From Candidatus Methanimicrococcus odontotermitis (GTDB taxonomy: Archaea > Halobacteriota > Methanosarcinia > Methanosarcinales > Methanosarcinaceae), in assembly GCA_031286065.1 (NCBI GenBank), contig JAITUZ010000033.1, forward strand, positions 35,801-99,800: a stretch of 64,000 bases of DNA. The letters are read 5' to 3'. Positions 1-11,379 of the stretch are shown in pieces. The number at the start of each line of letters is the position of its first letter. The first letter of the stretch is position 1. The notes under the pieces are model-generated. The model saw only the letters and a program-made list of their open reading frames with translations, was not told the origin of the DNA and made no database searches. The translations under genes were made by a program, and so were the position numbers.

Positions 1-1184
1 GCTTTGTAATAAGCAAGCAAACTGATGCCGTTCGCAAAGACATAGCCGAGTGCGGACGCCGACAGAATTGCTGCAGGTCCGCCTGAATCGGCCAAGATTG
101 TGAACACCATAATCAGGAAAATGTTGAAAACCGCAATCGCAATCATGGCTCTCATCGGTGTTCCTTTTGCATTCACTTTGGAAAGGTAGGACGGCAAATT
201 GCCTTCGACGGCCATGGAGTGCATCGATCTTGCGGATCCGTTAAAGGCGGTCTGAATAATCAGAATCATTGCCGCAATGAGCATCACAATGACGACTAAG
301 GCGCCCCATTCACCGAAGACTTGAGTCGCCATCGGGAGGAGCGGAGAGATACGCGCTTCTTCGGTTCCGGCAATGCCGAGCGTTCCTGTAACGGACGCTT
401 GGACGAAAACGAAAGAGAACAAGCAGATTAAACCGCAGGCAAAGAGCGCTTTCGGAACATCGGACTTCGGAGTTTTATATTCCGGCCCGTAAATGGCTGC
501 TGTTTCCCAGGCGCAGGCACTCCATTGAGCGGTTGCCATGATGCCGAAGAAAACCAAAATGTTTGAAAGTCCCCAATCCCAACCGGCAGGATACCAGTTG
601 TCGGTAATGTATTCCAAGTGGAAATTACCGGTAAAGAACGGTGCGACCGTAATCACGAAAAGCGGAATCAATGAGAAAACAGCTAAAATGTAGCCGATTG
701 TCGCGCCGCTTGAAATGCCTCTTGCATTAATCAAAATCAGCGCCGTGAATATAATTATGCCCGCCCCGATAGAAAGGATCATGGGAGGCACGCCTGCAAA
801 CGACGGAATGAAAGTCGGCATAATGCCGATGAGATAGTCGCTGATCAAAATTGAGTAAATCGCAAGCACGGGATTCCATGCGAACCAATAACTCCAGGCA
901 CTGAATCCGCCGATGAATTTACCTGTTTTCGTTCCCGCGCCGAACACTGTCTGCGCAAAACCCGGCAAACCGGACGCGTCAGAGAAGGTTGCCGCCATTT
1001 CACCGTATGCCAAGTTTTGGATAAAGCCCTGCAGTACTGAAAGGCCCCACGCGACAATCGCGAAGGCCCAAAGTGAAATGGCGAAAGTACCGATTGACGG
1101 TAAAATCAATAACGGTACGCCGAGCGCAATTGCAAGACCTTGTTTCCAATCAATTGATCTTTGTAATGAAGTATCACTGTCCAC
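1..1184 (-). CDS. APC-family amino acid/amine permease, partial (runs off left edge), GTG start
   Basis: Own reverse-strand translation: MDSDTSLQRSIDWKQGLAIALGVPLLILPSIGTFAISLWAFAIVAWGLSVLQGF...; hydrophobic APC-like segments. Absent from the ORF track, probably because it has no stop in the window. Confidence 0.8.
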   Translation of the reverse strand, partial: MDSDTSLQRSIDWKQGLAIALGVPLLILPSIGTFAISLWAFAIVAWGLSVLQGFIQNLAYGEMAATFSDASGLPGFAQTVFGAGTKTGKFIGGFSAWSYWFAWNPVLAIYSILISDYLIGIMPTFIPSFAGVPPMILSIGAGIIIFTALILINARGISSGATIGYILAVFSLIPLFVITVAPFFTGNFHLEYITDNWYPAGWDWGLSNILVFFGIMATAQWSACAWETAAIYGPEYKTPKSDVPKALFACGLICLFSFVFVQASVTGTLGIAGTEEARISPLLPMATQVFGEWGALVVIVMLIAAMILIIQTAFNGSARSMHSMAVEGNLPSYLSKVNAKGTPMRAMIAIAVFNIFLIMVFTILADSGGPAAILSASALGYVFANGISLLAYYK

Positions 1185-2431
1185 AAAACCACCCTGGTTT
1201 TTATATAATAATTACAACAATTTGACAAACACACGCGAACCGAAATTTTCAAAACGAAATCCTATCAAAATTTTAGATAGAATTATTCAATTCTCATCGT
1301 TTCTAAAAAATCAAAACTATAAAAATGATGGCAATAGAACTTAGTTTTCAGAATCGGCCAAAGCCGAAAAATCCTGAATAGTGCTTACAGCCCACGCCCA
1401 TCCAGTCATTTTGTTTGTCTTAAACCTCCGTATATTTTGCGCGGATGTTTTTTAATTCATCATGCAAAATGGGTCGCGAAATAAAAAATAAAGTTCAAGA
1501 GACGGAAATCTCTCAAATATACCCCCATATACCTATAATAAATTTCAACAGCGTTGAAAAATCACAGGCTTTATTTTTTCTATTTTCTGAAGGACAATTA
1601 AATTACCCTCCAAAAATTATTCGCACCGTGTAAATAGACAAAATCGTATATAGTATAACCGTTTGATGTAATCCTGTTGCTGTCATATATGGCAAAGGAA
1701 TTTGAAAAATCTGGCACTCGATTGAATTATAAAGATTTTGTAATAATCATCTCTCATTACATAATCCCGGCGGAATGGGATAATTTTGTGATCCTTTCTA
1801 TAGAAAACGGTGTCTATTTCATCTGTTTAATTAATGTAAAACTGTCCGATTTCATCCTCATTTTTTAAGATTTATCACAAATAAATTTTTGATGAGATTT
1901 TTCATTGATTTTTTAAAGATATATTTCAATATTTTTCACCGAATTATTAAGCATTTTCTTCTGATTTTATCTAAAAAACAGTCTTTTTTTTAAACTATTG
2001 CAGCGAATCCGAGAGCTTTTTAAGAAAAATGCGGATTTTGTTTTTTTAAAAATTTTATTCGGTAAAAAAACGCGCCTTTTTTTCTATTGGCAATACTTCA
2101 GCTTTATATAGTTTAACTTGGATTGAAAACATATCCTTTAAAATTTTATATCGCTTGAATGATTTTGTAACTGTATAACCTAAATCCAAGCTGTAATTTG
2201 ATTATCGGGGGAGCTATATGATGAATTATAATGACGAATTATATTGAAGAATTATATTGAAGAATGCGGCGGGCAATGTGAGAAGAATGCGCTGAATCAT
2301 ATTGTTCCGGTTCAGTTAATTGAGTCTTCCTTTCGAAAAATGATATGTCATTGTAAAGGAATCCGGCCCCTTTCAAATTATAATACTTTATTAATTATAT
2401 AACTTAAAATCATTCATTACTTCAAAAATCA

Positions 2432-2555
2432 AAAGCAAATCCAATTCAAAGCAAATCCAATTCAAAGTAAATTTAATTCAAAATAAATCAAATTCAAATT
2501 AATTAATAATTAATTCAAAATTAATTAAAGTCAATTAATTCAAAATAAATTCAAA
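2432..2555. repeat. Degenerate A/T-rich short tandem repeat (unit like 'aattcaaa(g/t)(c/t)aaatcc')
   Basis: Read directly: caaatccaattcaaagcaaatccaattcaaagtaaatttaattcaaaataaatcaaattcaaatt..., immediately upstream of the regulator start. Confidence 0.7.
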
Positions 2556-2563
2556 AATAAATT

Positions 2564-3388
2564 GTGGGGGCGTCTTTAGAGTTGAATAAATCAAAAGCAA
2601 CGTTAACTTTGAGCGATATCATTTGTCTTTCAGAGAAAAGAAGATTAATTCTCTCACTCCTCGGCAAGAACGAATATTCAATCGATGAGCTCACTGAAAA
2701 AATGAATATGACGGCGCACTCCCTGTCGCCTCAGCTCAAAACGCTGAGGGACGAAGAGCTCATTATATTAAAAGACGGTGTGTACCGGCTGACGAACATC
2801 GGGGAAATTCTTGTAAAAAACATGTCCCATCTTTTCGAAACGATTGATATTCTCGAAAAAGATCAGCGTTTCTGGTTCAGCCGGAATCTTTCTGTCATTC
2901 CGGCAGACTTGGCGGAGCAGATATGCAATATCGGCAATTATAAGCTTTTGGAATATGACATCAGTGAATATATGTATGCCGTGCCGGCTGAATTCTGCGA
3001 CAATTTCAAAAAATCCAAGAACGCTCTCTGCCTTCTGTCAATCTATCATCCGATTTACACGGAAATGTAGTTCGAAATGGCCGAATCCGGCAAAGATATG
3101 ACTCTTATCGTGACATCGAAAGTCTATGATCGGCTTGTCGAAGAACACGGAAAACGCCTCTCCGATATTATCCGAAAAGAAAATGTCACATTCATGAAAT
3201 TGAATGACAGAAGCAACGCAATCAGTCCGTCCATGACAATTACGGATGTTTTTACATACATTTATTTCTTCAACAAAGACGGCGTTTACGACTATAAAAT
3301 CATCATCGGCTTTGAAGATGTCACTCGTATGTGGGCAAAAGAACTGTACAAATATTATAAAAAACAGTCCGTCGCTGTTGAAGAATGA
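2564..3388 (+). CDS. ArsR-like winged-HTH regulator of the methanogen Msr/DUF1724 type, with in-frame TAG at 3068-3070 (candidate pyrrolysine)
   Basis: ORF 2564..3070 and ORF 3077..3388 are in the same frame; joined: ...LLSIYHPIYTEM-TAG-FEMAESGKDMTLIVTSKVYDRL... aligns by eye with the intact paralog at 59025..59813. Confidence 0.82.
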
Positions 3389-3606
3389 CGGCGGAAAACA
3401 TGAAGTGCCGGCAGCGTATGAAATCGCTTCGAAGCTGATTTCATTTCGATAAAAGCCGGCGGATACATGTTTTACTTTTTGAGATTGAAAGTTTTAATTT
3501 TTGAGATTGAAATTTTGATTTTTGAATTGAAAGTTTCGATTTGAGAACGGAAATTTAAATCAAGGTTGAAATCTAAACATCCCTGATTGAAACCTTTTCC
3601 TAATTT

Positions 3607-6600
3607 TTACATAAAATCAGTCAGTGATGTCTTTTTAATTTTATGGTTTTCAAACGTCTGAATGATATCCTGCTCCAGAAGCTCAATGTGTTCAAGCGTG
3701 TATTCGGAAACGTGATATTTGAGAGCGACTTCTTTTGAAACTTCCACATATTTTCTGACCGCGCCTTCATGAACGGTTAAAATAATATTTCCGCCGCCGC
3801 ATTTCTGACAGACGCCGGTCAAAGGCGGTCTTCTGTATTTCGCTTCGCACCGGATGCAGCGAAATGTTTGTTTTGAAAAAGCGCGGAGGTTGCCCATTAT
3901 ATCCGGCAGGAAATGTGATTTTAAAACGAGTTCGGCAACATCGGTTTCATCGACCGCGCGGATTTTTTCAGCCAGCTGAAGCTGCGCCTCCATTTTATCT
4001 GTCATCGTCTCTAAAGTCTTATACGCGGAAAAGGCGGGTCCGCTCGCGATATTCGTTGTATTGTGCGTGAACATGAAATTTTCGTATTGATTCGGTGTTT
4101 TCAGGCGGCTGTTGACCAAATCCATTATTTTTGAAATTTCGGCCGGATTTTTATACTCTTCTGTCGCCAAATAGAATTCATGCGGATAACGAGCGCACAT
4201 ATCGATATTATGCGCCTCTTTATCGATTTCATTCGGATCGATCCGAATCGTTAAAACCAGCGGCGCGTCCATTTGCCCGCCGCGTTTGTCCGGCAGATAT
4301 TCGCGGGAAAAGTTGAGCAATCCGTCCAGCAAAAGCATGATGCAGTCTTCGTCGCCGTCGCAGTTCCGGCGTTTGGAGGCGTGGAAATACGGATGCGCAA
4401 ATCCGACGGACGCTTTTGTAAAGCCGGCCAAACGCCCCAAAACACCCGCGGAAGTGTGCGGCGCCAGTCCGATGACCATCACGCCGAGCAGATCTTTAAT
4501 GCTGCAGCAATTGTAATACGGTTCAACCCCGTAATACCGCTTCAGTAAATCATCAATATACTGCGTTGTTTTCAGCAGATATTCGGCGCAGTCGACCGAT
4601 ATAATCAAATCCTGAACGAACAGGCAGACGACTTGGTCGCCCGACTCCAATTCTTTGCCGTGGATATCTTTTTCATAACCGAGCTTTTTCAAATCTTCCG
4701 CCGTAATTCCGAGTTCGTCGGCGCGGATATGCGTCAGCGGGATGTCGGACATATCGTAACGGGCGGTGCCGTCTTTGAAAATATAAATTTCATGAAGGGC
4801 GCGGAGAATTCCTTTTTCAAGCGGTTCCGGAGTTTTGGCCCGGCTCATTAATTCTTTGACGCCTTTGATCAGTTCAAAATTATCACGGACATTCAGCCGC
4901 TCGATAGCGTCTTTGTAAATCGGGCGGAATTCAATCGATTTTTTGCGGCCGCCCATTGTTGGTTTTTCACACTTGGGGCACTTCGTCTCCTGCGTTTCAA
5001 TGCCGCAGCGCGGACAAAACAGCCGCTCAATCGTAAATTCACCGCAGCCGCAGCGCCATTTGTGCGTTTCCCGCCCGCAGCGCGGACAGAAGCGCATGCC
5101 GATTTTTATTTCGAATTTGCCGGTCATCGCGTTCATATCTTCGCGGTATTCGGAAGCGTTAACGAGATTTCTGGTTTTTCCGCCATGTTCGCCGATTGGG
5201 AAAAGAACCTGGGCTGCCGGCGACATCTTGCGAAGCGCCGATTTTTCCGGCCGTCCCATGCGCGCGCCGATACGAGACGGGGCGCGGGCTTTGATTGTCA
5301 TTTTCGAAAGGGCGCTGACGGCATCGACCGTTAATTCAATGCCTGCCGATTTGATTTCTTCGGCGGTCCATGTTTTTTCAAGCCGATTGTCATGACAGGC
5401 GGTCAACCCCAAACATCTCAAAATATGCGTCGGCGGCGTCACTAAAATCCGTTTTTCACCGTCGATTTCTCTGACTTTGTGCAAAATCAAAATATTTTCA
5501 AATAATGACTTGATGCCGTTCTCTTTTGATTTTTCGTAAGGAAGCGCCAAACAAGAAACTTCTTTCAAAGAACCGCTTTCCGTATCGGCATAGTTGATCA
5601 TCCGGCCGTTTTCTGCCGTAAAATCCGCCAGCTTTTCCAGCTCTTCCAAGTAGAGATCATGCCATAAATAATTGTAATCGGGGTGCAGCGGGATGCCGTT
5701 TTCAGCGAACAGAAACGCTTCTTCTTCTGAGATATGCTTGAGTTTTTCAGTATCGCCGGGATTTGGAAAACGGGCGGCTTCAAGTCTCTTCTCGTCTTTT
5801 AAGCGGCTGTATCCTTTTTCATAATCATAGAGCCACCATTCGAAACAATAAGGGGACGGCATCAAAATATGATTATTTTCCAAAAAGTCGCCGTAATTAA
5901 ATAATATTTCACCGATATCAATGATGAATTCGATATCGGGTTTGATTAACAGCGCGGTTTTTTCATCATCGGCGCGGACGACGTCGCCGTTTTTGAGCCG
6001 AACGGTCGGGCCTTCGATCGAGTCGACCGCTGCCATTCCTGCGGCTTTTCCGGGGCGTTCCACTTTCAGCTGTGTTCCGTTTGTAATAAAATCATCCAAA
6101 ATAAACATGCCGGCAGGGCTGATCCCGGCCGCAGCGAACGACGTATTTCTGGATCGCCCGTACCTGAGGCGGAAACCGCCTTCGCGGGACGGATGAGAAA
6201 AGAGAGGCCGGCCTGCGATTAAATCTTGGATGTATTTGGTTTTCGGCTTTACTTTAATTGTGACGGCGCCGGGTTTTCCTGAAACCGCCGGCGCATCGTC
6301 TCCTTTTTTATCTTCCGTTTTCACGCCGGCGATGAGTTTGTCCAGGAATTCCCAGCCGTCCATTTTCAAATTATCAACATGCTTTTTCACTTTCGGCGCT
6401 TTTAAAATCATTCCTTCGGCAATGACAAGAGCCATCCCGCCGCGGAGACGGTTTCCGGGGATTTCGGGCATGTTTCGGTACCCTTCCACTTCCGTGTCTT
6501 CCGTTGAGTCTCCGTCCACGCAGACCGGACAATTTTCAACGATTAAGCGAATCTCATCATCGGTGGGAGAATACTGCAGCGACGCTTCTCTTTTGTAAAG

Positions 6601-7221
6601 GCGGATTTCCTCGGCGTAACGCTCTACCAATTCTTTGCGCGGTTTAAAACGATCCAACCCGAGACTGCGGCGCACATAATCTCCGACCAGCACTGAAAGC
6701 GCCTGCGCCGTTCCGCCTGCGCTGCGGATCGGGCCGGAGTAATAAATTCTTAAATATTCCGTCCCATCATTATTTTTATCAATTTTGACTTCGGCGATCC
6801 CTTCAATCGGCGCGGCGACAACGCCTTCTGTGATGACGGCCATCGAAACGCGAATCGCGGCGTCGACCGCCTGTTCTCTTGATTTGAAGCCGCCGACTTT
6901 TCCTTCCGCGATTTCCTTGCCGATTAAAAGAGCGGCTTCTTCACGGTTTTTACCGTCTTCTTCAATTTGGCGGAGACGGTCGGCGACACCTTTGACGCCG
7001 ATTAAATTTTCAACACGGTCGGCAAGGTCTTTCGCGAGCGGAATTTCGACATATGGGTGCGGATCTTCTCCTCGGGAGCGGGCGGTGTTTGCCGTTTCCA
7101 TCTCTTTGGATAATTTCGCTTCCAACGAATCGAAATATTTTTGCATGGCTTCGCTTTGAGCCGGTTTTTTCTCCATGGTTTCGCCTGAAAAACAATCGTA
7201 AATAAAATAAGAGCGGATCAA
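3607..7221 (-). CDS. polC: DNA polymerase II (family D) large subunit DP2; likely start near [15 protein letters not shown]
   Basis: 1204 aa; [30 protein letters not shown], zinc-finger CxxC clusters, catalytic region [38 protein letters not shown]. Confidence 0.97.
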   Translation of the reverse strand: MIRSYFIYDCFSGETMEKKPAQSEAMQKYFDSLEAKLSKEMETANTARSRGEDPHPYVEIPLAKDLADRVENLIGVKGVADRLRQIEEDGKNREEAALLIGKEIAEGKVGGFKSREQAVDAAIRVSMAVITEGVVAAPIEGIAEVKIDKNNDGTEYLRIYYSGPIRSAGGTAQALSVLVGDYVRRSLGLDRFKPRKELVERYAEEIRLYKREASLQYSPTDDEIRLIVENCPVCVDGDSTEDTEVEGYRNMPEIPGNRLRGGMALVIAEGMILKAPKVKKHVDNLKMDGWEFLDKLIAGVKTEDKKGDDAPAVSGKPGAVTIKVKPKTKYIQDLIAGRPLFSHPSREGGFRLRYGRSRNTSFAAAGISPAGMFILDDFITNGTQLKVERPGKAAGMAAVDSIEGPTVRLKNGDVVRADDEKTALLIKPDIEFIIDIGEILFNYGDFLENNHILMPSPYCFEWWLYDYEKGYSRLKDEKRLEAARFPNPGDTEKLKHISEEEAFLFAENGIPLHPDYNYLWHDLYLEELEKLADFTAENGRMINYADTESGSLKEVSCLALPYEKSKENGIKSLFENILILHKVREIDGEKRILVTPPTHILRCLGLTACHDNRLEKTWTAEEIKSAGIELTVDAVSALSKMTIKARAPSRIGARMGRPEKSALRKMSPAAQVLFPIGEHGGKTRNLVNASEYREDMNAMTGKFEIKIGMRFCPRCGRETHKWRCGCGEFTIERLFCPRCGIETQETKCPKCEKPTMGGRKKSIEFRPIYKDAIERLNVRDNFELIKGVKELMSRAKTPEPLEKGILRALHEIYIFKDGTARYDMSDIPLTHIRADELGITAEDLKKLGYEKDIHGKELESGDQVVCLFVQDLIISVDCAEYLLKTTQYIDDLLKRYYGVEPYYNCCSIKDLLGVMVIGLAPHTSAGVLGRLAGFTKASVGFAHPYFHASKRRNCDGDEDCIMLLLDGLLNFSREYLPDKRGGQMDAPLVLTIRIDPNEIDKEAHNIDMCARYPHEFYLATEEYKNPAEISKIMDLVNSRLKTPNQYENFMFTHNTTNIASGPAFSAYKTLETMTDKMEAQLQLAEKIRAVDETDVAELVLKSHFLPDIMGNLRAFSKQTFRCIRCEAKYRRPPLTGVCQKCGGGNIILTVHEGAVRKYVEVSKEVALKYHVSEYTLEHIELLEQDIIQTFENHKIKKTSLTDFM

Positions 7222-7487
7222 AGCTTTCCTGTTCTCATCTTATTCGCCATCAGCAACTGGAAAACAATTGTCAGCACAATAATAAACGCGCCGGCGAAAA
7301 TCAATCTCCGGCCGATTCTTGTCATCAGCGGACTGAAGTTTAACATCATTAAGAGAAAACCGCCGGAAATGATCACCAGGTTGATGATATTGACGGTTTT
7401 AACGGTTTTTGTGACTTGTTTTCCCTGCGTTTGGCTTCTGATTTTCGCTTTTTTTTCTGCGTTCACTCTGATACCTCCCCGATACAT
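7218..7487 (-). CDS. Small conserved two-TM membrane protein
   Basis: 89 aa; two hydrophobic segments; overlaps sua5 and is adjacent to polC. Confidence 0.6.
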   Translation of the reverse strand: MYRGGIRVNAEKKAKIRSQTQGKQVTKTVKTVNIINLVIISGGFLLMMLNFSPLMTRIGRRLIFAGAFIIVLTIVFQLLMANKMRTGKL

Positions 7488-8101
7488 TTTCTGATTTCAG
7501 ATATATCCAATCCGCCCGTTCTTAATATTTTCGGCGGCGTTACCGTTAAGTCAATAATTGTCGATGGTCTCTGAATTTCAGTTTCTCCGCCATCTATAAG
7601 CAAATCGATTTTACCGTCCAGATCCTCTAAAACATCCGCGGCGGATCTCGGCTCTCGGCTGCCTGATTTATTGGCGCTCGGGCACGCCAAAGGCCCGGCG
7701 CGGCGCACGATCTCAAGCGCGATCGGGTGCGCCGGAACACGCAAGCCGACTGTTTCTTTTCCGGCAGTGATTTGGTCTGAAATCTCTGCTTTTTTCTTCA
7801 GTATGAGCGTCATCGGTCCCGGCCAAAAGTTTTCCGCGAGTTTCCGCGCGTTTATCGGGATTTCGTCCGCGATCAATGACATGTCGTCCGCGGCCGATAT
7901 TAAAATGCTGAGCGGTTTTTCTGAAATTCGCCCTTTGGCGTGGTAAATCTTCATAACGGCGCTTTTATCGGTAATGCGTGCGCCGAGACCGTAAACCGTT
8001 TCGGTCGGAAACGCCGCGATTTTTCCGCTTTGGAGCGCGTCCGCCGCCGCGCTGACAGCGTTTTCAAAATCCGCCGCCGCGTAAACTTTGGTTCTCGGCA
8101 T
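7463..8101 (-). CDS. L-threonylcarbamoyladenylate synthase (Sua5/YciO/YrdC family)
   Basis: GKIAAFPTETVYGLGARI, ADDMSLIADEIP, PGPMTLILKKK, VGLRVPAHPIALEI, PLACPSANKSG. Confidence 0.95.
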   Translation of the reverse strand: MPRTKVYAAADFENAVSAAADALQSGKIAAFPTETVYGLGARITDKSAVMKIYHAKGRISEKPLSILISAADDMSLIADEIPINARKLAENFWPGPMTLILKKKAEISDQITAGKETVGLRVPAHPIALEIVRRAGPLACPSANKSGSREPRSAADVLEDLDGKIDLLIDGGETEIQRPSTIIDLTVTPPKILRTGGLDISEIRKCIGEVSE

Positions 8102-8136
8102 TTTATTTCCCCAAAAAGGACTGAGCCGGCCGGAAT

Positions 8137-9384
8137 TTATTGGCCGGTGTTGTATCTTAAAACGGCGACGATGCCGCCGAAAGCGGACATCAGCTGATTG
8201 CCTTCGTCAAAGTCCGTTGAAATAAAGTGAACGACAGCGTTGGATCTGTCCGCCGATTCCGACAGTTCGTCCACAACGTCTCTGATTTCAACATCTGTCA
8301 ATTCCGCGCCGCATTTGGAGCAATTGCCGATATCCGGAATGTGCTCACCGGGGCGCCAGGTGCGTGTCTTTTTATTCAGTTCGCCGCAATTCTGACAAGT
8401 CGCAGTCATTCTTTCCGCTCTTAAATCTTCAGACAGGATCAGCATTTCAACGGCATTGATTTCCAAGTTGGAGCGAACGCTTTTTTCACCGTAGGAAGCG
8501 CGTCCCGACTCCGCGATCAATTCTTTGAAGAATTGCTTCATGATGTTTTTTTGTTCCATCAGCTCCAAATCGGCAAGCTTCTCGGCGGCGGCGTTCACCA
8601 GTTCGTGAAGGCCCGATTCATCCGTATAAGCGATATCAAAGAGGCCGAGAACTTTTTTCAAAAGTTCGTGGTGGAAAAATTCACCGTCGTAGAATTCTTC
8701 TTTTGTCGGTGACGGCCCGCCGATGAGGATGCCTTTGAATTCCTTCGGGTCGGCCGTCAGGAAAACTTCGCTGGCGGCATCGCCGATTCTCTTGTAGAAG
8801 TCATGGATCGCAATCAATCTCAAACTTTGAAAACGCTGGGCGCTCTGACCGCCTTTGCGCTGCTTGCCGGGAACGGTTGATGTCAGGCGGCGAAGCGGCT
8901 CGATTTTTTTTCCGACGAGTGTTCCGACGGTGGCTTCTCTTCTGTCCATGACAAGAAGGCCGAACGTTCCTTTTTCTTTGAGCATATATTCAAGAGGTTC
9001 TAAGAAAAATTCCGAATTGCAGTGATATTTGTAAGTCACAATCGGGTCCGGCGGATGGATGACGTAACTCTCCATGCTCGTTTTATTGGCTCCGATGTCT
9101 ACCGCGCCCGTAAAATAAACGATGCCGTTTTCAGGAACTTTGTCTAAGTATCTGAGTCTCGCTAAAAGAGAATCAATAGCGCCTTGAACATTCGTTTTTG
9201 TCAGCTTGGATTTGATGTTTGACGCTTGGCTGTGCTCTTCTCTTAAATCCGCGGTCACATCAGAAATTTGTTTGTCGGGGGGGATATAAAGTGAAACCAG
9301 TTCCGTGCTTCTTCCTTTCTTATCGCGGAGGCTCTCAAGCGTTTTTTTGAATTCGTATTTTTCATGCGCTGACGTTTCTGCCAT
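8137..9384 (-). CDS. prf1: Peptide chain release factor aRF1 (start likely MAETSAHEKYEFKK at 9384; ORF open to 9489)
   Basis: NIKS motif (SNIKSKLT), GGQ motif (GKQRKGGQSAQRF), C-terminal zinc ribbon. Confidence 0.95.
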   Translation of the reverse strand: MAETSAHEKYEFKKTLESLRDKKGRSTELVSLYIPPDKQISDVTADLREEHSQASNIKSKLTKTNVQGAIDSLLARLRYLDKVPENGIVYFTGAVDIGANKTSMESYVIHPPDPIVTYKYHCNSEFFLEPLEYMLKEKGTFGLLVMDRREATVGTLVGKKIEPLRRLTSTVPGKQRKGGQSAQRFQSLRLIAIHDFYKRIGDAASEVFLTADPKEFKGILIGGPSPTKEEFYDGEFFHHELLKKVLGLFDIAYTDESGLHELVNAAAEKLADLELMEQKNIMKQFFKELIAESGRASYGEKSVRSNLEINAVEMLILSEDLRAERMTATCQNCGELNKKTRTWRPGEHIPDIGNCSKCGAELTDVEIRDVVDELSESADRSNAVVHFISTDFDEGNQLMSAFGGIVAVLRYNTGQ

Positions 9385-9666
9385 ACTAAAACTCCGATAA
9401 TCATTAATAATTAAATAATAAACATTTCCGTCCGATTCGGTTTTCTTTGGCGGCTTTTTCCTTTCAGCCGCCCGCGTCTGTTCAATCATTTCTGAAAAAC
9501 TTTACGCGCCGTAATGAAATTGATCTATGGATTGGATTTGAAACTAAAAGAAACTCATAAATTATAAATTAATCTGAGAGACCGCCGTTTCGTTATTTTA
9601 AATCGAGGTCCGGATTTCGTTTAATAAAAAATGCGCTTCATGATTTAAAAATCAAAAATATGACAG

Positions 9667-9738
9667 CGCCCCGACTGAGATTCGAACTCAGGTCGAAAGC
9701 TCCGGAGGCTCTCAGGATATCCGCTACCCTATCGGGGC
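9667..9738 (-). tRNA. tRNA-Arg (CCG anticodon)
   Basis: Folded by eye on the minus strand: acceptor GCCCCGA/TCGGGGC, anticodon arm AGAGC-CTCCGGA-GCTTT, T arm CTGAG-TTCGAAT-CTCAG. Confidence 0.88.
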
Positions 9739-9822
9739 TGTCAGTCAAAATGAAAGGATGAATTAAACAAAAAAGCGATCGTTTTAATAAAAAAACGACC
9801 GCCTGATTCTGTTTTTCTTCAG

Positions 9823-9894
9823 CGTCCCGACTGAGACTCGAACTCAGGTCGAAAGCTCCGCAGGCTTCCAGGATATCCACTACCCTATCAGGAC
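9823..9894 (-). tRNA. tRNA-Arg (GCG anticodon)
   Basis: Acceptor GTCCTGA/TCGGGAC, anticodon arm GAAGC-CTGCGGA-GCTTT, T arm CTGAG-TTCGAGT-CTCAG. Confidence 0.88.
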
Positions 9895-9985
9895 ACGCCG
9901 AGAATCATGAATGGCTGATATAGAATATAAACCTTATTATTCGAATGAGGAAAATGAGCGGTTTGGCAATGGTTCCGGCGCGGCG

Positions 9986-11209
9986 TCAGCCTTCATCCAA
10001 AACGGTTTCTTCCTGATCAATCGGATCGGGATACATCGAAACCAGTATCTTGTAGCAGGCGGTCAGGATAATTTTACAGAAAATATAAAGCGGCACCGCA
10101 AATATTAACCCGAATACGCCGAACAATTTGAAACCCGCAAGCGCCAAAATCACGGCGGTAAACGATCGGACTTTAACGGTTTTCATCACTATATTCGGCA
10201 GAACGAAGAAATAATCGAAAAGCTGGATGACAACAATAATTCCAATGACGGAAAGCATGACTTCTGTCCCGAGCGTATATGAATAAACAGTGACAGGGAT
10301 TGCCGGAAGAAGAAAACCGATATACGGGACAATATTAAACAGCCCCATCAATATTCCTGCAAAAAACCAATGCGGAATGCCGATAATATAAAATCCGGCG
10401 CAATAACAGAATATAATGACGACGGCTTCCAGCATTTTCATAAGCGTATAAGTGCCCATGTCCTCGGCAACATCCTGTATTGCCGTGCCGGCCGCCTCTT
10501 TGTATTTGTCAGGAATCAGTACAATGAACTTTTTGCGCATATTTCCTTTTTCTTTAAAATAATATCCGGTCATAATCGGAAGGATCAGACAGCATGCGAA
10601 CAGCGTTGTTCCGATGAAAGAGAGCGTTTCCGCGGTGATTTCCATAATCCCGCCGCCGGATGTTAAAACGGTACGGATGAAATTCGCCGCGCTTAAATCA
10701 TATGTATATATACTGATGCCTGCCGTTTCATTTATTTCTGAAACGGGCGGCGGGCCTGCGGCATCTTTTGAGTATTCTCTCTCCGACTCATTTTCCGAAA
10801 TGTTATCAGAGACGACAAACTGGTTTTTTTCAAACGTGATATTTGAAAGGTCTTCTGCCATGTCGTCAGCGGTTTCATTATATCGATTTGTAAAATTATC
10901 CAGCGAATCCAAAGAGGAGCGGACATTTATCATTAAATTCACGGTGCCCGCAAAAACCAAAATCAATATTGTAAGAATAATTGAAGCGGAACCGGCAAGC
11001 ACAATGATTTTTCGCTTCGCGGATGAGCAGTTTTTAGTCACTTTTAAGAATATGTCAATGATTTTGCTCAGCAGCGTAATCGCTAAAATCCCTGTCACAA
11101 GGGCGATAAATACGGGTTTGACATAAAAAAGAAAGGCTACGGCAATGAATAACAGCGCGGCTGTGATAAGCATGTACTGCCATACTTTTTTGTTGATCGA
11201 CAATCCCAT
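9986..11209 (-). CDS. AI-2E/PerM-family transporter
   Basis: 407 aa polytopic; ...IPHWFFAGILMGLFNIVPYIGFLLPAIPV... and GLIFAVPLYI typical of the family. Confidence 0.88.
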   Translation of the reverse strand: MGLSINKKVWQYMLITAALLFIAVAFLFYVKPVFIALVTGILAITLLSKIIDIFLKVTKNCSSAKRKIIVLAGSASIILTILILVFAGTVNLMINVRSSLDSLDNFTNRYNETADDMAEDLSNITFEKNQFVVSDNISENESEREYSKDAAGPPPVSEINETAGISIYTYDLSAANFIRTVLTSGGGIMEITAETLSFIGTTLFACCLILPIMTGYYFKEKGNMRKKFIVLIPDKYKEAAGTAIQDVAEDMGTYTLMKMLEAVVIIFCYCAGFYIIGIPHWFFAGILMGLFNIVPYIGFLLPAIPVTVYSYTLGTEVMLSVIGIIVVIQLFDYFFVLPNIVMKTVKVRSFTAVILALAGFKLFGVFGLIFAVPLYIFCKIILTACYKILVSMYPDPIDQEETVLDEG

Positions 11210-11379
11210 ATTTTCACTCTTGGTAACTCATACTGCTGTTTTTATTTAAAAAGAATTTAAAATTGATTAAGTTTTTTTTCTTTTTATAGTTTTCATAGGC
11301 TTTAATTATTCTGATAAAACAAATTTCAAACTTCTTTTCCGTAAAAACTTTAAATCATGACAGACCCTATTCATCTTTT

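Noticed and set aside
913-1344. 143-aa plus-strand ORF
   Set aside because: Antisense to the permease whose reverse-strand translation is clearly membrane-protein-like; composition artefact.
1445-1868. Two small plus-strand ORFs (62 and 63 aa)
   Set aside because: Low-complexity AT-rich region, no motifs or convincing ribosome-binding context.
2432-2555. Possible CRISPR-like repeat array upstream of the regulator
   Set aside because: Units are about 14-18 bp, AT-rich and degenerate with no spacers; low-complexity tandem repeat only.
4943-5395. Plus-strand ORFs inside polC (also 6230..6598 and 6785..7159)
   Set aside because: Antisense shadows of a convincingly coding DP2 gene.
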